A DNA stretch of 64,000 bases from the NCBI RefSeq assembly GCF_000314005.1, contig NZ_JH980292.1:2559725-2623724 (forward strand), in the 5' to 3' direction. Below the pieces are notes generated by a model. That model had not been told where the DNA came from, did no database searches, and was given only the letters and a program-made list of their open reading frames with translations. Shown in pieces: positions 54,753 through 63,569 of this stretch (position 1 is its first letter; each line of letters begins with the position of its first letter). Source of the DNA: Spirulina subsalsa PCC 9445 (GTDB lineage: Bacteria; Cyanobacteriota; Cyanobacteriia; Cyanobacteriales; Spirulinaceae). The position numbers and the translations under genes were made by a program.

Positions 54753-55538
54753 ATGGCGCAACGCTACGTTCGAGTGAGTAGTTCTCAAGGACAAACCTTT
54801 TATGGTTTGCTTCAACTCAACCGCAGTGTTCAGGTATTGGATGCTCCGCCTTGGTTGGGAGGGAGGGCGACGGAGTTAATTTTAGAGGTGGATGATTATA
54901 CCCTCTTGGCTCCCTGTGCGCCGTCTAAAATTGTGGCGGTGGGGAAGAATTACGCTGCTCACGCGGCGGAAATGGGAACCCCGGTGCCGACGGAACCTCT
55001 GTTGTTTTTGAAGCCACCTACGGCGATTATTGCGGTGGGGAAGCCGATTATTTATCCTCCCCAATCGCAACAGGTGGAATATGAGGGGGAGTTGGCTTTA
55101 GTGATTGGCGATCGCACTTCTCAATGTTCTCCCGAACAGGCTCAGAGTCGGATCTGGGGCTATACCATCGCCAATGATGTCACAGCGCGGGATTTACAGC
55201 GCAAGGATGGCCAGTGGACTCGGGCGAAGGGGTTTGATACGTTCTGCCCTCTGGGGCCTTGGATTGTGCGAGAATTGAGCGCTGGGGCGCGTCTGCAAAC
55301 CTTTGTCAATCAAGAAACCAGCCCCCGTCAATCGGTTTCTACAGAACAGATGGTTTTTGCCCCCCATATTTTGGTGTCCTATATTTCCCAGATTATGACG
55401 CTCTTGCCGGGGGATGTGATTCTCACGGGAACGCCTGAAGGGGTGGGCCCCTTGGAGGTAGGCGATCGCGTGCGGGTGGAAATTGAGGGCATTGGGGAAC
55501 TAGAGAACCCCCTACAGGGGAGTCCTCGTGGGGTTTAG
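54753..55538 (+). CDS. Fumarylacetoacetate hydrolase family protein
   Basis: 261 residues. An N-terminal beta part (1-55) is followed by the FAH fold: VAVGKNYAAHAAEMG, LFLKPPTAII, metal ligands in VEYEGELALVIG (two Glu) and ANDVTARDLQ (Asp), plus GFDTFCPLGPW and LTGTPEGVGPL. The likely reaction is hydrolysis or decarboxylation of an acylpyruvate or 2-keto acid (for example oxaloacetate); the exact substrate is unclear. It ends 4 bases into the convergent ABC permease gene. Confidence 0.93.
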   Translation: MAQRYVRVSSSQGQTFYGLLQLNRSVQVLDAPPWLGGRATELILEVDDYTLLAPCAPSKIVAVGKNYAAHAAEMGTPVPTEPLLFLKPPTAIIAVGKPIIYPPQSQQVEYEGELALVIGDRTSQCSPEQAQSRIWGYTIANDVTARDLQRKDGQWTRAKGFDTFCPLGPWIVRELSAGARLQTFVNQETSPRQSVSTEQMVFAPHILVSYISQIMTLLPGDVILTGTPEGVGPLEVGDRVRVEIEGIGELENPLQGSPRGV

Positions 55539-56362
55539 TCCTGTTGGTGGGAGAACCGATAGGCCCCCCAAAACGCCAAGGCAATGGCTACGGCTAACAA
55601 AATGGGGAAGGAATACCAAGGAAACTGGTTGAGGGGCATATAGGCGGCGGCTCTTAAACTAATACTGGTATAGGTGAGGGGGAGGCAGTAGACAATCACT
55701 TTGAGGACGGCGGGGAGGGTGCTGGGATCAAAAAAGGTGGCTCCGAGGAAGGACATGGGAACAATGAGGAAGTTGTTATAGAGACCCACACTTTCTAGAG
55801 ATTTGACGCTTAATCCGGTAATCACCCCTAATCCGGCAAAAACGGCGCAATTTAGGATGAGAATGCCTAAAAATAGGGGATTAAGGAAGCTAAAAATTTT
55901 CCCAGTAAACAAAATCGCAATGATTAACACCGAAGCTGAGGTCATTAAGCCCCGGACAATCCCCGCCAACATTTTCCCTAAGTATAAAGCGAGGGGATGA
56001 ACGGGCATGAGCAGTAATTCTTCAAAGGTTTTGGTAAAAAGGCGATCGCCACAAATAGAGAAAGTTGTTCCCCCAAAACTAATGGTCATGGACGATAAGG
56101 CCACCATACCGGGTAAGATAAACTCCAAATAAGAATCCCCGGCCGGAGGGGCCATCGCCCGATCTAGCGCACTGCCTAGCCCCAAACCAAAGCCGATAAT
56201 ATAGATTAGGGGGGAAATTAAGCCCGTCGCAGCAACTTGGGCAATGCGTACCCGTAAATCTAGCCAGTCTCCCCAGAAAATGGTCAGGGTATCAGACCAG
56301 AGGGTTTGTAGTTGGGAGCGTTGGGGGAGGGATTGCAGAGGGAGAGAGAGTTGAGCTTTCAC
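55535..56362 (-). CDS. ABC-2 type transporter permease
   Basis: 275 residues with six membrane segments, and the family signature in FILPGMVALSSMTISFGGTTFSI and MPVHPLALYLGKM. Exports lipids, polysaccharide or drugs in partnership with an ATPase not encoded beside it. ATG at 56360-56362. It diverges from the cyclase gene across 232 bases holding two hairpins (56411-56423 and 56454-56478). Confidence 0.9.
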   Translation of the reverse strand: MKAQLSLPLQSLPQRSQLQTLWSDTLTIFWGDWLDLRVRIAQVAATGLISPLIYIIGFGLGLGSALDRAMAPPAGDSYLEFILPGMVALSSMTISFGGTTFSICGDRLFTKTFEELLLMPVHPLALYLGKMLAGIVRGLMTSASVLIIAILFTGKIFSFLNPLFLGILILNCAVFAGLGVITGLSVKSLESVGLYNNFLIVPMSFLGATFFDPSTLPAVLKVIVYCLPLTYTSISLRAAAYMPLNQFPWYSFPILLAVAIALAFWGAYRFSHQQD

Positions 56363-56410
56363 CTGTTTTTGTTCAATCTGAGGTTGTCTTCATATTAATT
56401 TACAAGTTCC

Positions 56411-56478
56411 GCCCCGTTGGGGCAATGGAAATTTAGGTTTTCCGACCGTTGCCCCCCATCCAAGCCCTAGGGATGGGG
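56411..56478. other. Two GC hairpins in the divergent leader
   Basis: GCCCCGTTGGGGC (56411-56423), and CCCCATCC-loop-GGATGGGG (56454-56478). Neither is followed by a T run. The second resembles the right-end-like hairpins elsewhere in the window. Confidence 0.45.
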
Positions 56479-56594
56479 CTAGAAAAGGTCATATCATTTC
56501 CCCGGATAGACTTGCGATCGCTGTCCTCCCTGTAATAATTAAGAATCAAGGGTGCTATGAGAATATCTGATTGCCAAGTAGGGGGAGAACCGTT

Positions 56595-58034
56595 GTGTCG
56601 AGAGAAGATCAGCCAGACTCGCTCAGTGTAGATTCGGCTTTGACTGCCTTTTTTGAACTTTCCCCGGATCTTCTTTGTATGCGGAATGACAAGGGATATT
56701 TTACCCGCCTTAATCCCCTGTGGACGAAAATCCTCGGCTGGAGTTTGGAGGAGTTGCGATCGCGCCCTTGGGTCGATTTTCTGCACCCCGATGATCTCGT
56801 AGCCACCCTAGAAATTGAGGACCGTTGTCATCACACGGCTACACCGATCAAACATCAAAACCGCTATCTGTCCAAAAATGGCGGCTATCGTTGGTTATCT
56901 TGGCGTTTATCTCCCTATCAACAAGGCCAGAGTGTGGGGATTGCCGAAGATGTCACCGAAAACTACTGGCAAAGCCGTGAACTCTACCGCGCTGGGATAC
57001 AAGAAGCCCTCAAACTACGAGATCAGGCCATTGCCGCCAGTAGTGTGGGGATTGTCATTGCCCATACTCGTTTGCCCGATATGCCCTTAATTTACGTTAA
57101 CCCGGCCTTTGAGCGCATTACTGGGTACAGTGCCGAAGAAGTCTTAGGCCTCAACTGTCGTTTTCTTCAATGTCCAGAAACCGATCCAAATGAATTGCAA
57201 CGACTGCGGGAGGCCATTAAGGCGGGAAAACACTGTACCGTTACCCTACTCAATCGGCGCAAAGATGGCACCCCCTTCTGGAACGAGTTAACCATTTCCC
57301 CGATTTATAACTCTCAGCAAGAACTCACCCACTTTGTTGGAGTCCAAACTGATATTAGCGATCGCATTAACGCTGAACAAGCTCTGCGCCTAGAAAAAGC
57401 CAAATCTGAACGCCTCCTGCTCAATGTTCTCCCCCGTTCCATTGTCCAAGAGCTTAAACAGTGTCAAGGAACTCTCGCCCAACAATTCCCCGAAGTCAGC
57501 ATCTTATTTGCGGATATTGTGGGATTTACCACCTTAGCCGCCCAGATGCAGCCTCTGGAATTAATTAGTCTGCTCAATCAAATTTTTTCCGCCTTTGATG
57601 AACTCGCCGATCGTCATGGGGTGGAAAAAATCAAAACCATTGGGGATGCTTATATGGTAGCCAGTGGTTTACCTGTAGCACGGGATGATCACGCGGAGGC
57701 GATCGCAGAAATGGCACTAGATATGATCACCGCCCTCCAATCCTTCCGCACCCGCCAAGGAGTCCCCCTCCATATTCGCATCGGTATCAACACCGGAACC
57801 GTTGTCGCCGGGGTCATCGGCACCCGCAAATTTATTTATGATTTGTGGGGGGATGCGGTTAATGTGGCTTCACGCATGGAGTCCTCCGGTTTACCCAGCC
57901 AAATCCAAGTCACCGCCGCCACCTACGAGCGCCTACAAGAGAAATATCAGTTGGCGCAACGAGGGGTGATTACCGTTAAAGGGAAGGGTAAAATGACCAC
58001 CTATTGGCTCACCGGACGCAAGGATGGGGAGTGA
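56595..58034 (+). CDS. PAS-LOV-class III adenylate cyclase (probable blue-light-activated)
   Basis: About 479 residues. The start is set at GTG 56595 because GGGGGAG lies 9 bases upstream; a TTG at 56571 is in frame. Domains: PAS (about 15-125), LOV (about 145-260) with the flavin-adduct motif GLNCRFLQ, a linker helix (ERLLLNVLPRSIVQELK) and cyclase (about 290-470). Metal Asp are in FADIVGFT and IGDAYMV. Adenine-selecting Lys in EKIKTIGD and Asp in YDLWGD, and the transition-state Asn and Arg in NVASRM, all indicate ATP rather than GTP. The architecture matches mPAC from Microcoleus, from memory. Confidence 0.93.
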   Translation: MSREDQPDSLSVDSALTAFFELSPDLLCMRNDKGYFTRLNPLWTKILGWSLEELRSRPWVDFLHPDDLVATLEIEDRCHHTATPIKHQNRYLSKNGGYRWLSWRLSPYQQGQSVGIAEDVTENYWQSRELYRAGIQEALKLRDQAIAASSVGIVIAHTRLPDMPLIYVNPAFERITGYSAEEVLGLNCRFLQCPETDPNELQRLREAIKAGKHCTVTLLNRRKDGTPFWNELTISPIYNSQQELTHFVGVQTDISDRINAEQALRLEKAKSERLLLNVLPRSIVQELKQCQGTLAQQFPEVSILFADIVGFTTLAAQMQPLELISLLNQIFSAFDELADRHGVEKIKTIGDAYMVASGLPVARDDHAEAIAEMALDMITALQSFRTRQGVPLHIRIGINTGTVVAGVIGTRKFIYDLWGDAVNVASRMESSGLPSQIQVTAATYERLQEKYQLAQRGVITVKGKGKMTTYWLTGRKDGE

Positions 58035-58111
58035 AAAAATATTTGGCTAAAGGGCTTGTCAAGAGGCGTGGTTTTTGCTAGATTGATAAAGCAGTGAAAA
58101 AACACTGTGTC

Positions 58112-58184
<73 letters not shown>

Positions 58185-58238
58185 TTCCACCTCCTAGCCT
58201 AATAGATAAGCCATTGTATTCTCTAAGTGACAGTAGGC

Positions 58239-58279
58239 TTAGTCAGTCTAGGTTTAGTCAGTCTAGGTTTAGTCAGTCC
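58239..58279 (+). repeat. 15-bp tandem repeat, 2.7 units
   Basis: Units TTAGTCAGTCTAGGT at 58239-58253 and 58254-58268, then a partial unit to 58279. It lies between tRNA-Phe and the XRE gene; non-coding. Confidence 0.85.
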
Positions 58280-58386
58280 TTGCTCGTCCCGATCTTTGAC
58301 TTAAAATGCCGCCTCGGGTATCAAGCTGTCTTCCCGAGGCGTAGGGTTGCTATGGTGGGAGGGGATAATTGTTCCCCACGGCGAAT

Positions 58387-58689
58387 TCACTCTAAGCCAT
58401 CCTCAGAAGCTTGATCCATTGGGACTAACCTAAATTCAACGGTATAGCCGACACTCGCGGCAATGCCTGCAATGGTTTCTAGGCGAGGAGACTGTTTCCC
58501 CGATTCAATGCGGGCAATGTGGGATTGTTTAATCCCGGCTTTTTCGGCTAACTCTCGTTGAGTCAAGGCTAAAGTTCTGCGCATTTCTAGAATGGCTTTG
58601 GCTACATCAAAGCGAGGCTTGATTCTCTGATATTCCGCTTTCCCTTCTAAATCTGCCAGCAGTTCAGCCTTGAGTTTCTTTAAGCTCAT
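58387..58689 (-). CDS. XRE-family helix-turn-helix regulator (antitoxin-like)
   Basis: 100 residues. HTH of the lambda-repressor type at about 37-85: LTQRELAEKAGIKQSHIARIESGKQSPRL in short form. The size and N-terminal extension (AELLADLEGKAEYQRI) resemble HigA/RelB-style antitoxins, but no toxin-sized frame adjoins it on the minus strand, so it may be an orphan antitoxin or a plain regulator. ATG at 58687-58689, CAGGAGAG upstream. A tRNA-3'-end-like fragment lies 35 bases upstream. Confidence 0.85.
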   Translation of the reverse strand: MSLKKLKAELLADLEGKAEYQRIKPRFDVAKAILEMRRTLALTQRELAEKAGIKQSHIARIESGKQSPRLETIAGIAASVGYTVEFRLVPMDQASEDGLE

Positions 58690-58723
58690 AACCCAATTCT
58701 CTCCTGATTCGATAAATTAAAGT

Positions 58724-58743
58724 GGGCAAGGAGAGACTTGAAC
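58724..58743 (-). other. Displaced tRNA-Leu 3'-end fragment (attachment-site-like)
   Basis: GGGCAAGGAGAGACTTGAAC differs by one base from the last 20 bases of the tRNA-Leu gene (58941-58960), and the preceding T also matches. Same orientation, 217 bases apart. Confidence 0.7.
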
Positions 58744-58940
58744 CTTAGCCACAAGCTTTTAACCCCCAGTCCCACCCTATTTTCACTCTTTTGCGGTTCA
58801 GCGTTAAACGAATTAGTTTAAACCTAACCCGTTTCTAACGAAAACCGCTCACGAAAACCTGTGAAACTAGAATGAAACGGTTGTGAGCGAGAGTTGAGTG
58901 AAGCCTAAATCCCTTGGTTTAATGGGACTTCAACTCGTAT

Positions 58941-59022
58941 GGGCAAGGAGAGACTCGAACTCTCATGACCAAAGGCCGCTACATTTTGAGTGTAGTGCGT
59001 CTACCAATTCCGCCACTTGCCC
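58941..59022 (-). tRNA. tRNA-Leu (CAA)
   Basis: 82 nt on the minus strand: acceptor arms GGGCAAG and CTTGCCC, D arm GCGGAATTGGTAGACGC, anticodon arm CTACACTCAAAATGTAG with anticodon CAA, a variable arm, and T loop AGTTCGAGTCT. The 5' part (59001-59022) overlaps the end of the M48 peptidase gene. CCA is not encoded. Confidence 0.95.
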
Positions 59023-59882
59023 GTGACTTTTGACTTAGCTTCGCCATTATAACCTAATGTGGGTTTTTCTAGCAACCCCTGATAATTTTGTGAACTCGCC
59101 CAATGATCAATTTCCCGCGCTCGTAGGACGGGGACAGGATGGGTGAGTTGGGCGGTTTGGGCGGCTTTGAGGAGTTGACCAAACTCACTTTCGCTGATGG
59201 CATCGTAGGCTTTAGCTTGGGCAATAAAGGCATCTAGGTTAAGTTGGGGGGCGAGACTGGGAGAACCTCCGGCGAGTTTCATTAAAACGGACATGACCAC
59301 GCGAGGGTTTTGGGTGGCGAGGAGGGCGGCGCGATCGCAACTAAATTCCGCACACCGCAACCAAGCCAGCATGCGTTCTTGTAGAGACTGGGCAACGACG
59401 GTTCCCCAAGTGGGCAATAATCCCGACGCTAAAACCAATAAATTCGCCAAGGTTAAATACACCCCATGCTCACACTTGAGATGCCCTAATTCATGGGCAA
59501 TCACCGCCTGAATTTCCTCGGGGGTGAGCATTTCAATCAGGGAGGTATGCAAAACAATAAAGGGCTGTTTCCCCCGCATGGCGAAGGTGTAGGCATTGGG
59601 AACCGGGTTTTGCTGTACATAAAGTTGTGGAGGCTCCACATCCAACACCTGAGAGGCTTCTTGTAGGAGGTGATAAAGGTGGGGGAGTTGATTTTCGCCC
59701 ACCAATACACTGGAAGCAATGTTATTGAGATACAGCACTTGTTCGGCCAAGGACCCCAATAGGTTACGCACCAGCAAATCCAAACCGGGCAACTGTTTTA
59801 GGGCTTGGGTGGCTTCTTGATCCAAGGGATGGCGGAATTGATCGGCTTTGAGTCCAATCAGTGGCGTTTTGCTGAGAGTCAT
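59001..59882 (-). CDS. M48-family zinc metallopeptidase
   Basis: 293 residues. Zinc motif HELGHLKCEHG (HEXXH) near 130 and the distal Glu probably in CAEFSCDRAA. One or two membrane segments follow the zinc motif (VYLTLANLLVLASGLLP). HtpX/Oma1-like enzymes act in membrane protein quality control. The last codons, ending KWRNW, and the TAG stop are read from the first 22 bases of the tRNA-Leu gene on the same strand. ATG at 59880-59882. Confidence 0.92.
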   Translation of the reverse strand: MTLSKTPLIGLKADQFRHPLDQEATQALKQLPGLDLLVRNLLGSLAEQVLYLNNIASSVLVGENQLPHLYHLLQEASQVLDVEPPQLYVQQNPVPNAYTFAMRGKQPFIVLHTSLIEMLTPEEIQAVIAHELGHLKCEHGVYLTLANLLVLASGLLPTWGTVVAQSLQERMLAWLRCAEFSCDRAALLATQNPRVVMSVLMKLAGGSPSLAPQLNLDAFIAQAKAYDAISESEFGQLLKAAQTAQLTHPVPVLRAREIDHWASSQNYQGLLEKPTLGYNGEAKSKVTGKWRNW

Positions 59883-59906
59883 GGGAATTAAGCGTGGGTG
59901 AATCTA

Positions 59907-60326
59907 TTACTCAAAAAGCCAAGCCTTAAGGCGCTGAAGACTAGCCCAGTCGGGCTTACGGCTTAAACCGTCCTCGATACTTTCGGCTAATTCTTGGCGC
60001 ACTTCTGAACTGACGCCGATCATTTGTTGAATCACTTCAATATGAGGGCGTACCCCTTTCTGTCCCGCATCCAACATAGCCAACACTAGGTTAACTCGGG
60101 CTTGGGGGGCGTTTTTATCGAGTTTAACGCCTTTTTGAGCCGCTTTTAGGGCTTGGTTGGGTTTGTCGGTTAGGAGGTACAACCAAGCCAGACTAGACCA
60201 AGCGGCGGCGTTTTTTTTGGCGCGATCGCAAATTTCCTTAAAAACTGGAATTAGACTCTCGGGACTTTCTCCAGCTTTGTAGCGTTCCAGTCCACTTTCA
60301 TAGAGAGAAGCAACAGATTCAGACAT
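59907..60326 (-). CDS. Small TPR-like protein
   Basis: 139 all-helical residues with two TPR-like units (about 8-40 and 41-75; AAWSSLAWLYLLTDKPNQAL) and a helical tail ending DWASLQRLKAWLFE. Cytosolic, no signal. 24 bases upstream of the M48 gene on the same strand, so probably co-transcribed with it. Likely a scaffold; partner unknown. Confidence 0.82.
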   Translation of the reverse strand: MSESVASLYESGLERYKAGESPESLIPVFKEICDRAKKNAAAWSSLAWLYLLTDKPNQALKAAQKGVKLDKNAPQARVNLVLAMLDAGQKGVRPHIEVIQQMIGVSSEVRQELAESIEDGLSRKPDWASLQRLKAWLFE

Positions 60327-60525
60327 AGTTTTTATTCCCTTTCATGGCGAGAGTTTGGCAAAATTAAGCCTAATCTTCCATTCTACAGCCTTGATTCTCC
60401 ATTCTCTAACAAGTGAATCCTCCTTCCGCCAGACTAGAAAATGGTTTGTAGTCACCGGACGAAGGAACTGATGACTGGTCAATGTACACAGGGTGAATGA
60501 GTCAAGATTGCTCCTGGGCTTGAAC

Positions 60526-60882
60526 CTAAACGCCAAAGGACTTACCACAGCCACAAGTTTGAGAGGCATTGGGGTTCGTAAATTGGAATCCACCACCAAT
60601 CAGGGCATTACTATAATCCAACATCAACCCATAGAGGTAGAGTAGGCTTTTGGGGTCGCAAATGATCTTAAACCCGTCATAGTCGTAAACTTCATCATCC
60701 GGGCGAATATTACTGGGATCTTCAAAATCCATCATGTAGGACATTCCTGAACATCCACCGTTGCGGACTCCCACCCGTAAGCATAAATCACTTCCTTGTT
60801 GTTCCCGCAACATCACTAAATGTTTAAGAGCAGCTTCACTCAGTTGAATGCCCTTGGTTTCCGGTTGAATGGCTTGACTCAT
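60526..60882 (-). CDS. A-type iron-sulfur cluster carrier (SufA/IscA/HesB family)
   Basis: 118 residues. The three cluster-binding Cys are in GGCSGMSY and CGCGK near the C-terminus. The rest of the fold ([32 protein letters not shown]) is canonical. It carries or transfers Fe-S clusters, possibly to photosynthetic or hydrogenase proteins. ATG at 60880-60882. It is followed by about 200 bases without features before the TPR gene. Confidence 0.95.
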   Translation of the reverse strand: MSQAIQPETKGIQLSEAALKHLVMLREQQGSDLCLRVGVRNGGCSGMSYMMDFEDPSNIRPDDEVYDYDGFKIICDPKSLLYLYGLMLDYSNALIGGGFQFTNPNASQTCGCGKSFGV

Positions 60883-61158
60883 GGTTGGCTATACTCCTAA
60901 TCATAATTCGTCAATCATGGGTTTAACGCGAGGTTGGTCGAAACTCCGACCCTGTAACAAGTTAGAGGGGTGGTTTCTGATCTTCCTTGATCACACAAGG
61001 CAACAGAGGAAGAATCTGGATCAAACCTATTAGACCCTTTGTTATCCTACAATTTATGTTAGCGAGTTCTTTCAGTCTTGGGGAAGAGTTCCCGGATTCG
61101 GACGACTGCTAACACGGGCAAGACCTAAGCCCAAACGCCCTACTAACTGCATAATCTT

Positions 61159-62856
61159 ATGAGTAACTTTCCCCCCAATACCTTGCGCCGTCTGCAAAAG
61201 CTCCCTCAGATTCCAAGTGTTTGGGAGGGGGATCGTCGTACTTTAAACGACATTGGAGAGATTCAGCAGTTATCCTTCGATGGGGGAGAATCTTCCACAC
61301 CCAGCGGGGATTGTATTTTGTGGGTAGATGGTTCTGAAGGAGTAGTGCGCAGTGTGGATCTGGTGTCTTCGGAGATGGGGGTTGAGGCGATCGCACGCTC
61401 CCTATTACGAGCCATGGAAAACCCCCAAGGTGTTGCTCAACCCGGCCGACCTCAGAAAATTGTGGTGCGCGATCGCGAAATTCAATTTTTCCTCCGAGGT
61501 GCTCTACAGGATCTGGACATCAACATTGACTATGTGCCGGATCTCCCCTTAATTGACGAGTTATTCCGCAGTTTCGCTGCCATGAATAGCGCATCCCCTC
61601 CCCGTTTACCCGCCCCCTATCTGGAACTATTATCCAAGGTGGCCGAAGAACTCTGGGATTTCTGTCCTTGGGACTATTTACAAGATCATCAAGTTATCGC
61701 TGTTACCCTCAATCAGTGGGACGTTGGAACTCTTTACATCTCCATTATGGGGATGCTAGGCAAAGAATACGGCGTGCTAATGTACCGTTCCCTCGACTCC
61801 TTACGGCGCTTCCGGTCTGCTGTCATCCACAACCAAATTGTAGAAGATTTAGAAGAAGCCTTTTTATCCCAAGACTGTTGGTATTTGAATTATGAAAGTA
61901 GGCATGACGAAGATCTCGAGGCTGACGACGAAGACTTTGATTTAGGGATTTACGAATTTAGTGAAATTGAGCCGATCTTTGGCAGTGTTCACCCCTACGA
62001 AGGAATTCGTCCCTTTTTAGATGAAGAGGAAAGTTTAGCTGTTTATGTCACCCTATGCGCCCTAGCTAAGTTTGTCGAAGACTATGAGGAGGAGTTAACT
62101 GTTTTTGACGAAAAAGATTGGCCGCAAATTATTGATAAAATACGCATTTCTTTACCCAAATTTGCCCAAAAAGACAAAAGCCAAACTATTTTAGTGGAAG
62201 TGGCGACCCAGCCGGAGTTATCTAAAGAATTTTTAGCCTTGGAAGTCTTGGAGGATGAGAAAGAGGAAGAGACGAACAGCCTGATCATTGACAATAACTT
62301 TGTTCCGAATGGTTCAATTGTTAGTTTGGGTTTTCTGCCTTGGAGCTTACGGGAAGAAATCCGCCAACATCCGAAAAAGCATAGTCAAACGGTCGATTTT
62401 AAAATTCCTAAGAATTCTGATGGGCTGCCCATTATTTTGCTACAAACTACTCGGTCTAATGCCCAAGAAATGATCAATACTTTGAAGATGGAAGGCGGGT
62501 TAAACTCGATTCTATTTAACCCCGGTGTGGATGCTATACGGGATATACAATACGAATTAATCTTGTTGCAAACTCCCCAGGATAGTCTTCATTTAGTCAA
62601 AGATGTTGAATCCCAATCTACCGAGCATCAAAACGCTAAGAAAAAATGGCGGCAACGGCTCAAAAAAACAGGCGGAATCTGTGGTTTAGTGATTGCAATG
62701 GGGGTAACGGGAGCATCCCGAGGAACACCCGGTCTGACTCAGATTATGGGTCTATTTGAAACTGAGAGCAAAGAAGGAGAAGAAACCGGTTTAGGGTATT
62801 TACAGTTAGTTCCCACGTTTGCTCATGATTTTTCTTTCTTGGACTGGGATGACTAA
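61159..62856 (+). CDS. Large acidic protein of unknown function
   Basis: 565 residues, strongly acidic, with Asp/Glu-rich stretches around 250-265 and 370-380. The N-terminal third looks alpha/beta (CILWVDGSEGVVRSVDLV, RPQKIVVRDREIQFFL) and a middle part is helical. There is one weak hydrophobic segment (about 512-530, GGICGLVIAMGVTGAS) after a basic patch (KKKWRQRLKK), which could anchor the C-terminus to a membrane. No family recognised. A strong hairpin follows 43 bases after the stop. Confidence 0.8.
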   Translation: MSNFPPNTLRRLQKLPQIPSVWEGDRRTLNDIGEIQQLSFDGGESSTPSGDCILWVDGSEGVVRSVDLVSSEMGVEAIARSLLRAMENPQGVAQPGRPQKIVVRDREIQFFLRGALQDLDINIDYVPDLPLIDELFRSFAAMNSASPPRLPAPYLELLSKVAEELWDFCPWDYLQDHQVIAVTLNQWDVGTLYISIMGMLGKEYGVLMYRSLDSLRRFRSAVIHNQIVEDLEEAFLSQDCWYLNYESRHDEDLEADDEDFDLGIYEFSEIEPIFGSVHPYEGIRPFLDEEESLAVYVTLCALAKFVEDYEEELTVFDEKDWPQIIDKIRISLPKFAQKDKSQTILVEVATQPELSKEFLALEVLEDEKEEETNSLIIDNNFVPNGSIVSLGFLPWSLREEIRQHPKKHSQTVDFKIPKNSDGLPIILLQTTRSNAQEMINTLKMEGGLNSILFNPGVDAIRDIQYELILLQTPQDSLHLVKDVESQSTEHQNAKKKWRQRLKKTGGICGLVIAMGVTGASRGTPGLTQIMGLFETESKEGEETGLGYLQLVPTFAHDFSFLDWDD

Positions 62857-62899
62857 GGCTAGAAAATTAGATCAAAATCCAGAATCCCTCAAAAGCGAA

Positions 62900-62926
62900 C
62901 GGGAAAAGTGAAATGCACTTTTCCCG
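62900..62926. terminator. Bidirectional hairpin terminator
   Basis: CGGGAAAAGTG, AAATG, CACTTTTCCCG: an 11-base-pair stem between the large unknown gene and the convergent 50-codon gene. Confidence 0.75.
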
Positions 62927-63053
62927 AACGTCTAGCGCTGTATTTTGCCAACAATTACCACCCAAAATTAAAAAGGGATGGGTTAACCAACTCCCTGTGA
63001 AGAATACCCCCACTCAATGGAGTGAATCGGAGTGAACCGATTTCAGAACCTCA

Positions 63054-63206
63054 CTAACGGTGAGAATGAGCGGATTTTGAAGGAAGATCACCGGAGAAAG
63101 GTTGAACTCCAATGGTGGGATAAGAATCATCACTAGGTCCAAAAATCCGGGCAACCGCTTCAGAAAAATAAGTGTTGAGTTGGTTTAAACGCTGGGAAAG
63201 TTTCAT
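63054..63206 (-). CDS. Conserved small cyanobacterial protein, 50 residues
   Basis: Open frame from ATG (63204-63206) to TAG (63054-63056) with AGGAGGCAAGATT directly upstream, a very strong ribosome binding site. The product contains QLNTYFSEAVARIFGP, SDDSYPTIGVQPFSGD and a His/Ser-rich tail. I remember similar small proteins (AAVARIF, DDAYPAIGVQPFTGD) in many cyanobacteria but no known role. It has an amphipathic N-terminal helix and a Pro-Gly turn-rich end. Confidence 0.8.
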   Translation of the reverse strand: MKLSQRLNQLNTYFSEAVARIFGPSDDSYPTIGVQPFSGDLPSKSAHSHR

Positions 63207-63569
63207 AATCTTGCCTCCTGCCTGAGTCTCGCTAACGAAGATTTGTGTTGCTTGAGTGAAACAGGAATCTGTTCCTCATGTCTTCATTATCAAGGTTTTT
63301 CTCTCTAGCGACCCACCTTGCCCCTCATTTTGTAATCAATATTTGAAGATATTTGCAATCGTTCTTATTACTCAACAAAACTTATCACTTTAATGAGGGA
63401 ACGCTCCTAACACATTTTATTGAAATTTGATAAAAATAGCGACTTTTTGTGATAAAACTTGATGAAGTGGTGGAAAAAAATCACAAAGTATTAAGATTAG
63501 AAAAGCCTGATCTATTATAACAAATTTAGGTTGCCCTATCCCTTTGCACCAGCAGCACCCAATTCTAAT
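63207..63569. other. Divergent intergenic region
   Basis: About 360 AT-rich bases between the 50-codon gene and the kinase. It must hold promoters for both; none stands out enough to mark. Confidence 0.5.
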
